64,000 nt of DNA from Lysobacter sp. Root76 (GCF_001428685.1 NZ_LMIK01000011.1:746-64745), one strand, 5' to 3'. Positions 25,524 to 35,692 are shown, counted from the stretch's first letter. Translations and numbers: made by a program. Notes: generated by a model not told the origin, from the sequence alone.

Positions 25524-25547
25524 CCGGTTACGGCGAGTACCGCCGCC

Positions 25548-25883
25548 TCAGTGGATCGACGGGTCCAGCTGACGCAGCGCTTCGGCGATATCGGTCTGGC
25601 CGGTGCGGTCGATATCGTCGCGGGTGTAGACGCGGCCGTTGGCGGCGACGCAGCGCTTGCGGCCCTTGCCGTCGGTGGCGGAACGGTCGCGGATGTGCGT
25701 GCCGGTCTGGCGCAGGCAGTTGCGGTCGATGTCGGTCTTGGACTGGGTATCGGCCTGGACCTGAGTCTGGGTGGCGCCATCGGTGCGTACCGATGCGTCG
25801 GCCTGTGCCGAGACCGAGGTCTGCTGCGCCGAGGCCGCGAAAGCGCAGGCCGCGAGCAGGCTGGCGAGCAATACACGTTTCAT
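25548..25883 (-). CDS. small secreted protein, unknown function
   Basis: A 111-residue protein with a signal peptide (MKRVLLASLLAACAFAASAQ). The mature part starts with a low-complexity QTSVSAQADASVRTDGATQTQVQADTQSK stretch, then a small domain with two cysteines (NCLRQTGTHIRDRSATDGKGRKRCVAANGRVYTRDDIDRTG). The CxRxTGTRI...C...GRVYT(R)xDI pattern recurs in small periplasmic proteins of Xanthomonadaceae, but no function is known to me. It probably forms one disulfide in the periplasm. Confidence 0.75.
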   Translation of the reverse strand: MKRVLLASLLAACAFAASAQQTSVSAQADASVRTDGATQTQVQADTQSKTDIDRNCLRQTGTHIRDRSATDGKGRKRCVAANGRVYTRDDIDRTGQTDIAEALRQLDPSIH

Positions 25884-25997
25884 GGAAGCACCTCGGAATC
25901 GCGTTGGGGAATTCGGCGGACCGTGGCCGCCGCAAGCCCACCATACGCCTCCAGGCACACTCGGCGCGTGCCGCCCCCGCCCGCGTTTAGGCGTTCG

Positions 25998-26582
25998 TCA
26001 GCCTCGCGGGCAGGCCGTGCGCCGGGCGTCGCGGAACGCCATCGCCTCGGCCGAAGTCACCGGCCTGCCTTCGATGCCGTCGTCGAACAGCACCCGCCAG
26101 ACACCGTCGTCATCGCGGTGCCAGACCGAGTGGAAGGCCCCGATCGAGAAGCGCCGCTTGGCGTCGGGCGCGAGGTCCTCGAACAGGGACGGTCCGCTGG
26201 ACCAGGCCACGTCCTTGGCGCCGCCGATGGTCACGCGCGTCGGGTACCACTCCAGCCGCACCGCCTTGCCGTCGACGATGCCGGCCCAGCGCTGGGCGAT
26301 GGCATCGCGGCCGCGGGTCGGGGCTGCGCGGCTGGCCCCGAATGCGGCCCCGGCCTGCAGATGCGACGCGAATGCGGCCGCATCGTGGTCGGCAACCGAC
26401 TTGGCGAAGCTGAGTTCGCGCGCCCAGACCTCGCATTCTCTATTGCTGAGCACAGGCCCCGGGTTCGGCGGCGGCGGCGGGTTTTCCATCACCACCGGCG
26501 CGGACCCGGCCTGGGCCCAGACCGGCAACCCCACGGCCGCAGACAAGGCCACGGCGGCGCAACGGACGGCGATACGGCGCAT
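25998..26582 (-). CDS. secreted SnoaL/NTF2-like domain protein
   Basis: A 194-residue protein starting MRRIAVRCAAVALSAAVGLP with a signal peptide ending near VWAQA. After a proline-rich linker (ENPPPPPNPGP) it has the NTF2-like/DUF4440 pattern: ECEVWARELSFAKSVADHDAAAFASHLQAGAAFG...TRGRDAIAQRWAGIVDG and later GAFHSVWHRDDDGVWRVLFDDG. Such domains bind small molecules or act as cyclases or hydratases; this one is probably periplasmic. Divergent from the NPP gene. Confidence 0.78.
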   Translation of the reverse strand: MRRIAVRCAAVALSAAVGLPVWAQAGSAPVVMENPPPPPNPGPVLSNRECEVWARELSFAKSVADHDAAAFASHLQAGAAFGASRAAPTRGRDAIAQRWAGIVDGKAVRLEWYPTRVTIGGAKDVAWSSGPSLFEDLAPDAKRRFSIGAFHSVWHRDDDGVWRVLFDDGIEGRPVTSAEAMAFRDARRTACPRG

Positions 26583-26709
26583 GGCGACTCTCCGGGCAAA
26601 GGGCCAGGCCACTATCGGCACAGAACCGATACGCCGCCAGCGACAGAAGTCATAGCGGCGACCGCGCTGCCGACGCCTGGCCGCAATCTGCGCCCGTTAT
26701 CATGCCTGC

Positions 26710-27954
26710 ATGCGTTCCTATCTTTCGGCGGCCGCGACCGCCCTGCTCGCCCTTGCCCTGACCGCCTGCGCCACCCGAGCCCCGCAAGCCGCGGAGCCCG
26801 TGCCGGTGCTGCTGATCTCGATCGACGGCTTCCGCAACGACTATTTCGAGCGCGGCATCACGCCCAATCTCGAACGCATCGCCCACGACGGCGTGCGCGC
26901 GGCGTGGATGAATCCCTCGTATCCCTCGCTGACGTTCCCGAACCACTACAGCATCGTCACCGGCCTGCGTCCGGACCACCACGGCATCGTCCACAACAGC
27001 ATGTGGGAAGACGGGCTGGGCGATTTCCGCGTCGCCGACCGCAAGGCAGTCGGCGATACGCGCTGGTGGGGCGGCGAGCCGATCTGGGTCGGCGCCGAAA
27101 AGGCCGGCCTGCGCAGCGCGACCTTGTTCTGGCCCGGCAGCGAGGCGCCGGTGCAGGGCGTGCGGCCGACGCGCTGGCATCCGTTCGACGAAAAGGTCTC
27201 GGCCGACGCGCGCGTCGACGAAGTGCTGGCCTGGCTGGGCGAACCTGCGGCGACGCGGCCGCGCGTGATCACCCTGTACTTCGACGCCCTCGACAAGGCC
27301 GGCCACGAATACGGCCCGGACTCCGCGCAGGCGCGCGAGGCCACCCGCACCATCGACGCCGCCCTGGGCCGCCTGCTCGACGGCCTGACCGCGCGCGACC
27401 AGCTGGAACGGGTGAACCTGATCGTGGTGTCCGACCACGGCATGGCGACCGTGGCCCCGGGCCATGCGATCGCGGTCGAGGACATGGTGTCGATGGAGGA
27501 AGCGACCGTGGTCTCGATCGGACAGTCGATCGGAATCGCGCCCAAGCCCGGCTTCGAGGCGGCGGTGGCAGCCAAACTGATCGGCCGTCATGAACATTAC
27601 GAGTGCTGGCGCAAGAGCGAACTGCCCGCGCGCTGGCATTACGGCAGCCATCCGCGCGTACCGGCGATCGTCTGCCAGATGGACGAAGGCTGGGACGCGA
27701 TCCAGCGCTCGGCCTTGGCCAAGCGCCCGAACGCGAACCGCGGTTCGCACGGCTACGACCCGGCGCTGGCATCGATGCGCGCGATTTTCGTGGCCCGCGG
27801 CCCGGCGTTCCGGCGCGGCGCGACCCTGCCCGCGTTCGACAACGTCGACGTCTATCCGCTGCTGGCGCGCCTGGTCGGCATCGTGCCGGCGCGCAACGAC
27901 GGCGACATCGCGCCCTTGCTGCCGGCCCTGCGCGACGACGCAAAGGCGCCTTAA
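26710..27954 (+). CDS. nucleotide pyrophosphatase/phosphodiesterase (NPP-type, ectonucleotidase-like)
   Basis: A 414-residue lipoprotein (lipobox LALTACA, cysteine about residue 19) of the alkaline phosphatase superfamily. Metal and catalytic motifs: VLLISIDGFRNDYF (first Asp), PSLTFPNHYSIVTG with the nucleophile Thr, YFDALDKAGHEYGP (Asp and His), and VVSDHGMA (Asp-His). It closely matches the bacterial NPP of Xanthomonas, which hydrolyses nucleotide pyrophosphates and phosphodiesters. Its stop overlaps the convergent chagasin-like gene by 4 bp. Confidence 0.92.
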   Translation: MRSYLSAAATALLALALTACATRAPQAAEPVPVLLISIDGFRNDYFERGITPNLERIAHDGVRAAWMNPSYPSLTFPNHYSIVTGLRPDHHGIVHNSMWEDGLGDFRVADRKAVGDTRWWGGEPIWVGAEKAGLRSATLFWPGSEAPVQGVRPTRWHPFDEKVSADARVDEVLAWLGEPAATRPRVITLYFDALDKAGHEYGPDSAQAREATRTIDAALGRLLDGLTARDQLERVNLIVVSDHGMATVAPGHAIAVEDMVSMEEATVVSIGQSIGIAPKPGFEAAVAAKLIGRHEHYECWRKSELPARWHYGSHPRVPAIVCQMDEGWDAIQRSALAKRPNANRGSHGYDPALASMRAIFVARGPAFRRGATLPAFDNVDVYPLLARLVGIVPARNDGDIAPLLPALRDDAKAP

Positions 27955-28355
27955 CGCACTTCGATCTTCCAGGACACGCTGCGCACCGGCGCGACCTCTT
28001 TCTCCCAGGCGCGGCGGTAATCCATGCGCAATTCACCCTGGCCCTTGGCGACCGCGCGGTAGCGCCAGGTCTGGGTGCCGCCGCCACCGATCGCGCCGGG
28101 ATTGGACAGCGCCATCGACGGCTCGCCGACGGCTTCAACCGTGCCCGCGGCGGCGGCCTGATCGAAGATCCAGCCGTAGCCCGTGCTGGGATTGGCCTCC
28201 ACCGCGATCGCGACGGTATCGCCCACATGCAGGATCACCGGCGCGCCGGCATCGGCCGCGGTCAGCTTGCGCTCGGTGGATGCGGGCGGCGTGCTGGCGC
28301 AGGCGCCGGCGGCGAGCGCGAGCGTGGCGGCAATGGCGAAATGGCGACGGTTCAT
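27951..28355 (-). CDS. chagasin-like protease inhibitor (I42 family) lipoprotein
   Basis: A 134-residue lipoprotein (AAGACAST, cysteine about residue 19). The three inhibitory loops of the chagasin family are all present: NPSTGYGW, GGGGTQTWRYRA and YRRAWEKE. Family members block papain-like cysteine proteases, so in the periplasm it may protect against a host or self protease. It ends convergently with the NPP gene, overlapping by 4 bp. The start MNRRHFAIAATLALAAG at 28355 was chosen by the signal peptide. Confidence 0.9.
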   Translation of the reverse strand: MNRRHFAIAATLALAAGACASTPPASTERKLTAADAGAPVILHVGDTVAIAVEANPSTGYGWIFDQAAAAGTVEAVGEPSMALSNPGAIGGGGTQTWRYRAVAKGQGELRMDYRRAWEKEVAPVRSVSWKIEVR

Positions 28356-28482
28356 GCGAATCCCTCCTGGATGCGTGCGCGGAGTATGCGCCGCGGGCGT
28401 CGAAACGGCGTCGACGCGGCCCCCGAAGATCATGTCCGAATTCGGCGAGTCCGGCCCCCGCGACGGTGCTAGCCTGCATTCC

Positions 28483-30078
28483 ATGCCGACCTTCCCCGCC
28501 CCCGTCGCCCAAGACAGCCTGCCGCACTGGCGGGTCTGCGAGCAGGCGCGCCTGAGCCGCGACCCGCGCTTCGACGGCTTGTTCTTCACCGCCGTGACCA
28601 GCACACGGATCTATTGCCGGCCGGTCTGCCCGGCGCCCGCGGCCAAGCGCGAGAACGTCCTCTATTACGGCAACGCCGCGGCCGCCGAAGCCGCCGGGTT
28701 CCGCCCCTGCCTGCGCTGCCGCCCCGAACTCTCGCCCAGCGACGGCGCCTGGCGCCGCGGCGACGCCGCGGTCGCGCGCGCGCTCAAGCTGATCGACCAG
28801 GGCCTGCTCGCCGAGCATCCGCTGTCGGCGCTGGCGCAACGCGTCGGCCTGGGCGAGCGGCAATTGCGGCGCTTGTTCGTGGAGCGCCTGGGCGCAGCGC
28901 CGATCGGCGTGCACGGCACCCGCCGCCTGCTGTTCGCCAAGCAACTGCTGACCGAAACCGCTTTGCCGATCACCGAGGTCGCGATGGCCGCCGGCTTCGG
29001 CAGCCTGCGCCGCTTCAACGCCACCTTCCTGGAAGCCTATCGCATGGCCCCGCGCGATCTGCGTCGGCGTCCGAACGAGAACGCGACCGCCGGCGACGAC
29101 ACCCTGACCTTGCGCCTGGGCTACCGGCCGCCGTACGACTTCGCGGCGATGCTCGACTTCCTGCGCGGCCGCGCCCTGCCCGGCGTCGAGAGCGTCGACG
29201 AGCACAGCTACGCGCGCGTGATCGGCCCGATCGAACGGCCGGGCTGGTTGCGCGTGAGCGCCTGGCCCGGCGGCGAGCATGCCTTGAAGCTGGAACTGCA
29301 CGGGCCGGCGCCGTCGCGGCTGCTGGAGATCATCAACCGCCTGCGCCGCATGTTCGATCTGGACGCCGATCCGAACGCGATCGCCGACGCGCTGTCGGTG
29401 GACCCGCGTCTGCGGCCGCTGTTGAAGCGACGTCCGGGCCTGCGCCTGCCCAGCGGTTGGGACGGCTTCGAAATAGCGGTACGCGCGATCCTCGGCCAGC
29501 AGGTCAGCGTCGCCGCCGCGCGCACCCTGGCCACGCGCACCGCGCAACGCTACGGGCAGGCCCTGCCGCAGTCGTTCGCGCCGGGCCTGGAGCACCTGTT
29601 CCCGACACCCGACGCCCTGGCCGACGCCGACCTCACCGAGATCGGCCTGACTCGCGCGCGCGCCGCGACCGTACGCACGGTCGCGCGGGCCTTGCTCGAC
29701 GGCAGCGTCGACAGCGGCGTCGGTTTCGGCGCCGAACGCACCCTGGACGAATTCGCCGCGCGCTGGGTCGCGCTGCCCGGCATCGGCCCATGGACCGCGC
29801 ACTACATCGCCATGCGCGCGCTCGGCCATCCCGACGCCTTCCCCGCCGACGACCTGGTGCTGCAGAAGGCGGTGCCGGAAGACGGCAGCCGCATGAGCGC
29901 GAAAGCCCTGACCGCGCGCGCCGAAAGCTGGCGGCCGTGGCGCGCTTATGCGGTGATCCACCTATGGCGCGATTCGATGAGCGCCGCCAAACCGGTCGCC
30001 ACGGCCGCCGCGCCGCGCAAGCGCGGCAACGCCGCCGCGCGTGCTCGCGATGCCGAACTCAGGACCGACATCGAATGA
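28483..30078 (+). CDS. Ada-AlkA fusion DNA repair protein (3-methyladenine glycosylase II)
   Basis: A 531-residue fusion. The N-terminal Ada zinc domain has YCRPVCPAPAAKRENVLYYGNAAAAEAAGFRPCLRCRPE, with the four cysteines that take a methyl group from phosphotriesters. Next is an AraC-type helix-turn-helix (about 95-180: LSALAQRVGLGERQLRRLFVERLGAAP). The rest is an AlkA-type glycosylase with GQQVSVAAARTLATR, the helix-hairpin-helix LPGIGPWTAHYIAMRALGHPDAFPADD and its catalytic Asp. It senses and repairs alkylated DNA. An upstream in-frame ATG (28432) is possible. ogt follows 58 nt downstream. Confidence 0.93.
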   Translation: MPTFPAPVAQDSLPHWRVCEQARLSRDPRFDGLFFTAVTSTRIYCRPVCPAPAAKRENVLYYGNAAAAEAAGFRPCLRCRPELSPSDGAWRRGDAAVARALKLIDQGLLAEHPLSALAQRVGLGERQLRRLFVERLGAAPIGVHGTRRLLFAKQLLTETALPITEVAMAAGFGSLRRFNATFLEAYRMAPRDLRRRPNENATAGDDTLTLRLGYRPPYDFAAMLDFLRGRALPGVESVDEHSYARVIGPIERPGWLRVSAWPGGEHALKLELHGPAPSRLLEIINRLRRMFDLDADPNAIADALSVDPRLRPLLKRRPGLRLPSGWDGFEIAVRAILGQQVSVAAARTLATRTAQRYGQALPQSFAPGLEHLFPTPDALADADLTEIGLTRARAATVRTVARALLDGSVDSGVGFGAERTLDEFAARWVALPGIGPWTAHYIAMRALGHPDAFPADDLVLQKAVPEDGSRMSAKALTARAESWRPWRAYAVIHLWRDSMSAAKPVATAAAPRKRGNAAARARDAELRTDIE

Positions 30079-30136
30079 GCCGCGAGCGCCAGCCACGGCA
30101 GGCCGCCGCGTCGTTCGCCATCGCGAGGAACCGCGC

Positions 30137-30667
<531 letters not shown>

Positions 30668-30694
30668 GCTGTGCTCTATTGGCTCGCGCTTCCT

Positions 30695-30832
30695 GTGGGA
30701 ACGGCGTGAGCCGCGATCGCCATCGCGGGACGGAAGCGCAAAAACGATTTCGCCGAGGCAGTGTGCGTTTCGCCGGGAATCGCATCGCGTCGCCTGCGTG
30801 GCGGCCGATCGCGGCTCACGCCGCTCCCACAG
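30695..30832. repeat. inverted pair of REP elements
   Basis: GTGGGAACGGCGTGAGCCGCGATCGC (30695-30720) faces its inverse complement CGATCGCGGCTCACGCCGCTCCCACAG (30806-30832), 85 nt apart. The pair can form a large cruciform downstream of ogt. The rest of the gap 30668-30971 holds no gene. Confidence 0.8.
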
Positions 30833-30971
30833 CAAGCACGCACGCCGACGGTGTCAGGTCCTAGTCGCCCCTGAAACCGCGGCGAGCGAATCGTAGGATG
30901 CGGTGAGCACCGCGAACCGCATCATCGCGCCGCGCAAGCCACCCGCACGCCCCCACAACGACGAACGAACC

Positions 30972-32324
30972 TCAGGCCGACTCGAGCAAGTCGTGCATCG
31001 CCCGCCGATACCCAACTGCGACCGCCTCGCGATCGCGATGCCGGCCCTCGGCGACGACGCGGCGGCCGCCGACCCAGGTCTCGCGCACCGCGCCGCGATT
31101 GCCGCTGAACATCCAGCGATCCAGCGCATCCTCGTCGCGCGCGCCCGCGAACAGCGGCGCGTCCGAATCCAGCACCAGCGCATCGGCGTACTCGCCGACC
31201 GCGAGCGTGCCGATCGCATGCCCGGTCGACGCCGCGGCGCTGGCCGCGACATCGCGCATCAGGGTGTCGCCGACGCTGGGCGAGCCCGCATCCACCGCGA
31301 TGTTGCGCCGGCGCGTGATCAGGCGCTGGCCGTACTCCAGCCAACGCAGTTCCTCGATCGGCGACACCGAAATATGCGAGTCCGAACCCACGCCCCAGCG
31401 CCCGCCCGCGTCCAGGTAGTCGCGCAAGGGGAACAGGCCGTCGCCGAGATTGGCCTCGGTGGTGGCGCAGATCGCCACGGTCGCGCCGCTGCGCGCGATC
31501 GCGAGCGTTTCCTCGTCGTCGAGATGGGTGGCGTGGACCAGGGTCCAGCGCGCATCGACCTCGGCGTGGTCCAGCAGCCAACGCACCGGCCGCGCCTGGC
31601 GCACCGCCAGGCAATCCTCGACTTCGGCGACCTGCTCGGCGATATGGATATGCACTCGGCTCTCGGGCGGCAACGCCGCCAGCGTCTCGGCCATCGCCTG
31701 CGGCGGCACCGCGCGCAGGCTGTGCAGCGAGCAACCGATGCGCACGCCGTGATCGGCGTCGCCGCGCAGGCGCTGCAGCAGCGCCAGATAGTCCTCGACC
31801 CGATGGCCGAAGCGGCGCTGGCGTTCGCTCAGCGGCCGCTCGTCGAAACCGCCGGTCATGTACAGCACCGGCAGCAGGGTCAGGCGGATGCCGGTGTCGC
31901 GCGCGGCGGCGATCAGCGCACGCGACATCGCCGCCGGATCCTCATAGGGACGGCCGTCGGGCGCGTGATGCAGGTAATGGAATTCGCAGACCGTGGTGTA
32001 ACCGGCTTCCAGCATTTCCACGTACAGCTGCGAGGCCACCGCGTACAGGGTCTCGGGCGTGAAGCGCGAGGCGAAGCGGTACATGGTCTCGCGCCAGGTC
32101 CAGAAACTGTCACGCGGATCGGTCTGGCGTTCGGCCATGCCCGCCATCGCGCGCTGGAACGCGTGCGAATGCAGGTTGGCGATGCCCGGCACGATGCGCT
32201 GGGCGCTGCCGGTGGGCTGGGCGCCGTCGAGGGCGAGGATGCGGCCGTCGTCGTCGAGGCGCAGTCCGGTGTCGTGGCGCCAACCGGCGGGGGTCCAGAG
32301 CGTGGTCGCGTCGAGATTCTCCAT
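30972..32324 (-). CDS. hutF: formimidoylglutamate deiminase
   Basis: A 450-residue amidohydrolase that converts N-formimino-L-glutamate to N-formylglutamate in the five-step histidine route. Seen are PGIANLHSHAFQRAMAG (metal HxH), the HIHIAEQVAEV strand, TLVHATHLDDEE and the metal Asp in WGVGSDSHISVSPIEELRWLEYGQRL. The start MENLDATTLWTPAGW is supported by the family. It is divergent from hutI with 146 nt between them. Its presence means that this organism uses the formylglutamate branch, so a deformylase should exist elsewhere. Confidence 0.94.
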   Translation of the reverse strand: MENLDATTLWTPAGWRHDTGLRLDDDGRILALDGAQPTGSAQRIVPGIANLHSHAFQRAMAGMAERQTDPRDSFWTWRETMYRFASRFTPETLYAVASQLYVEMLEAGYTTVCEFHYLHHAPDGRPYEDPAAMSRALIAAARDTGIRLTLLPVLYMTGGFDERPLSERQRRFGHRVEDYLALLQRLRGDADHGVRIGCSLHSLRAVPPQAMAETLAALPPESRVHIHIAEQVAEVEDCLAVRQARPVRWLLDHAEVDARWTLVHATHLDDEETLAIARSGATVAICATTEANLGDGLFPLRDYLDAGGRWGVGSDSHISVSPIEELRWLEYGQRLITRRRNIAVDAGSPSVGDTLMRDVAASAAASTGHAIGTLAVGEYADALVLDSDAPLFAGARDEDALDRWMFSGNRGAVRETWVGGRRVVAEGRHRDREAVAVGYRRAMHDLLESA

Positions 32325-32470
32325 GCCCCGGATTCTACAGACCCGTTGCGCGGGCGTGTCCTGCGCGCGCGCTCGCTGCGCGCGCTCGGAAACACCGCAT
32401 CGGCAAACCTGTCGCAGCGCGCCGGCGCCTGCGCCCTCCCGCGCTGGGGCGGCTCCGCTAGAATCGGCCC

Positions 32471-33751
32471 ATGAGCCGCCCCGACCCCAACGCCGCGTCC
32501 GCCGGCGACGTACCGACACCGCAGGACCTGCCGCTGGACGGCCTGATCGTCGGCGTCTCGCTGGCGACGCTGGATTCGGCCGACGGCTACGGCGAGATCG
32601 CCGACGCCGCACTGGGCTGGCGCGACGGCATCCTGCATTACGTCGGCCCGCGCTCGGACCTGCCCGGAGACCCGGCCGCGCTGGCCGCGCAGGTGATCGT
32701 CGCCGAGGGCTGGATCACGCCCGGCCTGGTCGATTGCCACACGCACCTGGTGTTCGCCGGCGACCGCGCGCGCGAATTCGAGCTGCGCCTGCAGGGCGCG
32801 AGCTACGAAGAGATCGCGCGCAGCGGCGGCGGCATCGTCTCGACCGTGCGCGCCACCCGCGCCGCCGATGAAGACGAACTGCTGCGCCAGTCGCTGCCGC
32901 GCGCGCAGGCCCTGGTCGGCGACGGCGCGACCACGCTGGAGATCAAGTCCGGCTACGGCCTGGACTACGACAACGAACGCAAGATGTTGCGGGTCGCGCG
33001 CCGCATCGGCGAGATCCTCGGCGTCGGCGTGCGCACCACCTACCTCGGCGCGCACGCCTTGCCGCCCGAGTTCGCCGGCCGCAGCGACGACTACATCGCC
33101 GCGGTCTGCGGTTGGATGCGGCCGCTGCACGAGGAAGGCCTGATCGACGCGGTCGATGCGTTCTGCGAAGGCATCGGCTTCAGTCCTGCACAGACCCGGC
33201 GCGTGTTCGAAACCGCGCGTGCGCTGGGGCTGCCGGTCAAGCTGCACGCCGACCAGCTCAGCGATCTCGGCGGCGCGGCGCTGGCGGCCGAGTTCTCGGG
33301 TCTGTCGGCCGACCATGTCGAATACACCTCGCAGCCGAGCGTGCGCGCCATGGCCGAGCACGGCACGGTCGCGGTGCTGCTGCCCGGCGCCTTCCACGTG
33401 CTGCGCGAAACCCGTTTGCCGCCGCTGGAGGCGTTCCGCGAGCACGGCGTGGCGATGGCCGTGGCCACCGACTGCAACCCCGGCACCTCGCCCCTGCAGT
33501 CGCTGCGCCAGGCGATGCAGCTGGCCTGCACGCATTTCCGCCTGACCCCGCTGGAAGCCCTGCGCGGCGCGACCACGCATGCGGCGCGCGCGCTGGGTTG
33601 TTCGGACCGCGGCGTGCTGCGGGTCGGCGCGCGCGCCGACTTCGTGCGCTGGCGCATCGGCCATCCCGCCGAGCTGTGCTACTGGCTGGGCGGCGCGCTC
33701 GCAGGCGACGTCTACGCCGGCGGCCGCCGAGTCGCCGGTCTCATCGCCTAA
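32471..33751 (+). CDS. hutI: imidazolonepropionase
   Basis: A 426-residue amidohydrolase that opens the ring of imidazolone-5-propionate in histidine degradation. Metal motif [39 protein letters not shown], then [13 protein letters not shown] (His), SADHVEYTS (His) and [13 protein letters not shown] (Asp) are all intact. The N-terminus is about 15 residues longer than typical. It is divergent from hutF; a membrane dipeptidase gene follows 38 nt later in the same direction. Confidence 0.96.
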   Translation: MSRPDPNAASAGDVPTPQDLPLDGLIVGVSLATLDSADGYGEIADAALGWRDGILHYVGPRSDLPGDPAALAAQVIVAEGWITPGLVDCHTHLVFAGDRAREFELRLQGASYEEIARSGGGIVSTVRATRAADEDELLRQSLPRAQALVGDGATTLEIKSGYGLDYDNERKMLRVARRIGEILGVGVRTTYLGAHALPPEFAGRSDDYIAAVCGWMRPLHEEGLIDAVDAFCEGIGFSPAQTRRVFETARALGLPVKLHADQLSDLGGAALAAEFSGLSADHVEYTSQPSVRAMAEHGTVAVLLPGAFHVLRETRLPPLEAFREHGVAMAVATDCNPGTSPLQSLRQAMQLACTHFRLTPLEALRGATTHAARALGCSDRGVLRVGARADFVRWRIGHPAELCYWLGGALAGDVYAGGRRVAGLIA

Positions 33752-33789
33752 CCATCGCGCTCCCCTCCCAACCGCACGAGGCTTCCCGC

Positions 33790-35004
33790 ATGCGTTCCCT
33801 GCTCGCCGTCGCCTGTACCCTCTCCCTGTTCGCAGGCGCCGCCCGTGCCGACGAGGCCCTGAGCCCGGCACAGAAGCTCGCCCGCTCCGCGGTCATTGTC
33901 GATACCCATATCGACGCGCCGACCGAATTGCTCAAGCATTGGAACGACCTCGGCGTGGATACGCCCAAGGTCGAGTTCGACTACCCGCGCGCGCGCCAGG
34001 GCGGCCTGGACGTGGCCTTCATGTCGATCTACACCTCACCCGATCAGGACGCGGCCGGCACCGCCTGGCAGGTCGCCAGCACCCAGATCGACGCGGTCGA
34101 GGCCATGGTCGGGCGGCATCCGGACAAGTTCGCGATCCTGCGTTCGCCGGCCGACTACGTGCGCCAGATCGACGGCGGCCGCGTGCTGCTGGCGCTGGGC
34201 ATGGAGAACGGCGCGCCGATCGGCGACGACCTCGCCCGCCTGCAGCAGTTCTACGTCCGCGGCGTGCGCTACATCACGCTCGCCCACAGCCACAGCAATC
34301 GCATCGCCGACGGCTCCTACAGCCTGGATCGGCCGTGGAAAGGCCTGAGCCCGTTCGGTCTCAAGGTGGTCGCGGAGATGAACCGCCTCGGCATCATGGT
34401 CGACGTCTCGCACCTGACCGACGACGCCACCCGCGCCGCGCTCGCCGCGAGCCACGCGCCGGTGATCGCCAGCCATTCCGGCCTGCGCCATTTCACGCCC
34501 GACTTCGAGCGCAACCTCAGCGACGAGCTCGCCCAGGCCATCGCCAAGCAAGGCGGGGTGGTCCAGATCACCTTCGGCAACGCCTTCGTCGATCCCAAGA
34601 CCGCCGGCGAGACCACCGCCTATTTCCGCGCGCGTCCCGAGTTCGACCGCGAGCAGGCCGCCGCGGCCGCGCGCGGCGAGAAGCCCAAGACGGTCGAGGA
34701 GTTCGACAAGGAATGGGAACGCAAGCATCCGCCGCTGGCGCACGCGGTCAAGATCGACGCGGTGCTGGACCAGATCGACTACGCGGTGAAACTGATCGGC
34801 ATCGACCACGTCGGCATCGGCTCTGACTTCGACGGCGTCAGCGGCGCGCTGCCCGAAGGCCTGCGCAGCGTCGCCGACTACCCGAACCTGATCGCCGGAC
34901 TGCAGGCGCGCGGGTACAAAGACGATGACATCCGCAAGATCCTCGGCGAGAACCTGCTGCGGGTTTGGCGCGAGGTGGAGAGGGTGGCGACGGCTGGGAA
35001 GTGA
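33790..35004 (+). CDS. membrane dipeptidase (M19 family), secreted
   Basis: A 404-residue protein with a signal peptide (LLAVACTLSLFAGAARA). Zinc and active-site motifs of renal-dipeptidase type peptidases: VDTHIDAPTELL (HxD), LALGMENGAPI (bridging Glu), ITLAHSHSNRIADG, MVDVSHLTDD, PVIASHSGLR and HVGIGSDFDG. It should cleave dipeptides in the periplasm. It lies 38 nt after hutI; cotranscription would link peptide supply with histidine use, but this is inference. Confidence 0.92.
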   Translation: MRSLLAVACTLSLFAGAARADEALSPAQKLARSAVIVDTHIDAPTELLKHWNDLGVDTPKVEFDYPRARQGGLDVAFMSIYTSPDQDAAGTAWQVASTQIDAVEAMVGRHPDKFAILRSPADYVRQIDGGRVLLALGMENGAPIGDDLARLQQFYVRGVRYITLAHSHSNRIADGSYSLDRPWKGLSPFGLKVVAEMNRLGIMVDVSHLTDDATRAALAASHAPVIASHSGLRHFTPDFERNLSDELAQAIAKQGGVVQITFGNAFVDPKTAGETTAYFRARPEFDREQAAAAARGEKPKTVEEFDKEWERKHPPLAHAVKIDAVLDQIDYAVKLIGIDHVGIGSDFDGVSGALPEGLRSVADYPNLIAGLQARGYKDDDIRKILGENLLRVWREVERVATAGK

Positions 35005-35048
35005 GGCGGGCGGAGTACGCCGACCTCTTGTAGCGGCCCTCACCCCAA

Positions 35049-35072
35049 CCCTCTCCCGCGAGCGGGAGAGGG
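35049..35072. repeat. CCCTCTCCCGC hairpin repeat
   Basis: CCCTCTCCCGC and GCGGGAGAGGG pair around GA, preceded by CCCTCACCCCAA. This is a common interspersed hairpin of Xanthomonadaceae genomes and lies just after the dipeptidase gene, where it may act in 3-prime end protection. Confidence 0.65.
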
Positions 35073-35203
35073 AGCGGACGCGCAGGCAGATAAGTAACGC
35101 CGGCCGGCCGTTGCCGTTGCCGTTGCCGCGGCATTGAAATCCAGTGCGCCGCACTCGCCCAATCCCATTCAGACCCGAAGGGCGGCGCGCAGGACGCGCG
35201 CCG

Positions 35204-35328
35204 TTTTTCGAGGAACAGGATGTTCCTTCGAAAAATCCCCGCGCACGCTCCGAACTCGCAAGGGAGGGTTGTCAAGGTATAGCCCTTCTCTTTGGTTACT
35301 TTCTCTTGGGCTAGCAAGAGAAAGTGAC
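35204..35328. repeat. two further interspersed hairpins
   Basis: TTTTTCGAGGAACA pairs with TGTTCCTTCGAAAAA (35204-35235) around GGA with one bulge. GGTTACTTTCTCTTG pairs with CAAGAGAAAGTGACC (35295-35328) around GGCTAG with one mismatch. Both stand in a gene-free stretch and look like mobile short repeats. Confidence 0.65.
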
Positions 35329-35336
35329 CCGCGCGC

Positions 35337-35529
35337 GCAGCGGGCGGAAGCCTTTGATCTAAAGAACCGAAACCATCGCAGAACCCCGCAGTTCGCGATC
35401 GCGGCTCACGCCGCTCCCACAGAAGGCAGAAGGCGGAAGGCAGAAGGCGGAAAGCGGAAAGCGGAGCCGTAGCGAAACCTCCGTCGGCAGGCGAAGTTCG
35501 CGGTCGCGGCTTACGCCGCTCCTACCCCA
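35337..35529. repeat. composite REP element copy 2, heptanucleotide repeat and a further REP
   Basis: 35337-35422 repeats the element at 12287-12373. It is followed directly by six heptamers of the form RGAARGC (35421-35462) and another REP (35501-35529). With the hairpins above, this fills most of the 709-bp gene-free gap 35005-35713; the remainder shows nothing recognised. Confidence 0.75.
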
Positions 35530-35666
35530 AAGCGAGCGCGCAACCGGCGCGGCCGCGAGGGTAGCAACACACGAACCTGCGATTCGTCAGAACGGCGCCT
35601 CAATTCTCAAGGCGGAGCCAAGAACGAGAGCGGCCCTAACGGGAACAACCCGTCGGCCCAAAAACA

Positions 35667-35692
35667 AAAAACCCCGCCGAAGCGGGGTTTTT
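35667..35692 (-). terminator. rho-independent terminator
   Basis: AAAAACCCCGC and GCGGGGTTTTT pair around CGAA, giving a minus-strand U-run 22 nt after the THX gene. Confidence 0.85.

Noticed and set aside
25551-27593. 680-codon open frame on the plus strand
   Set aside because: Runs across three real genes in other frames; its parts have no family features.
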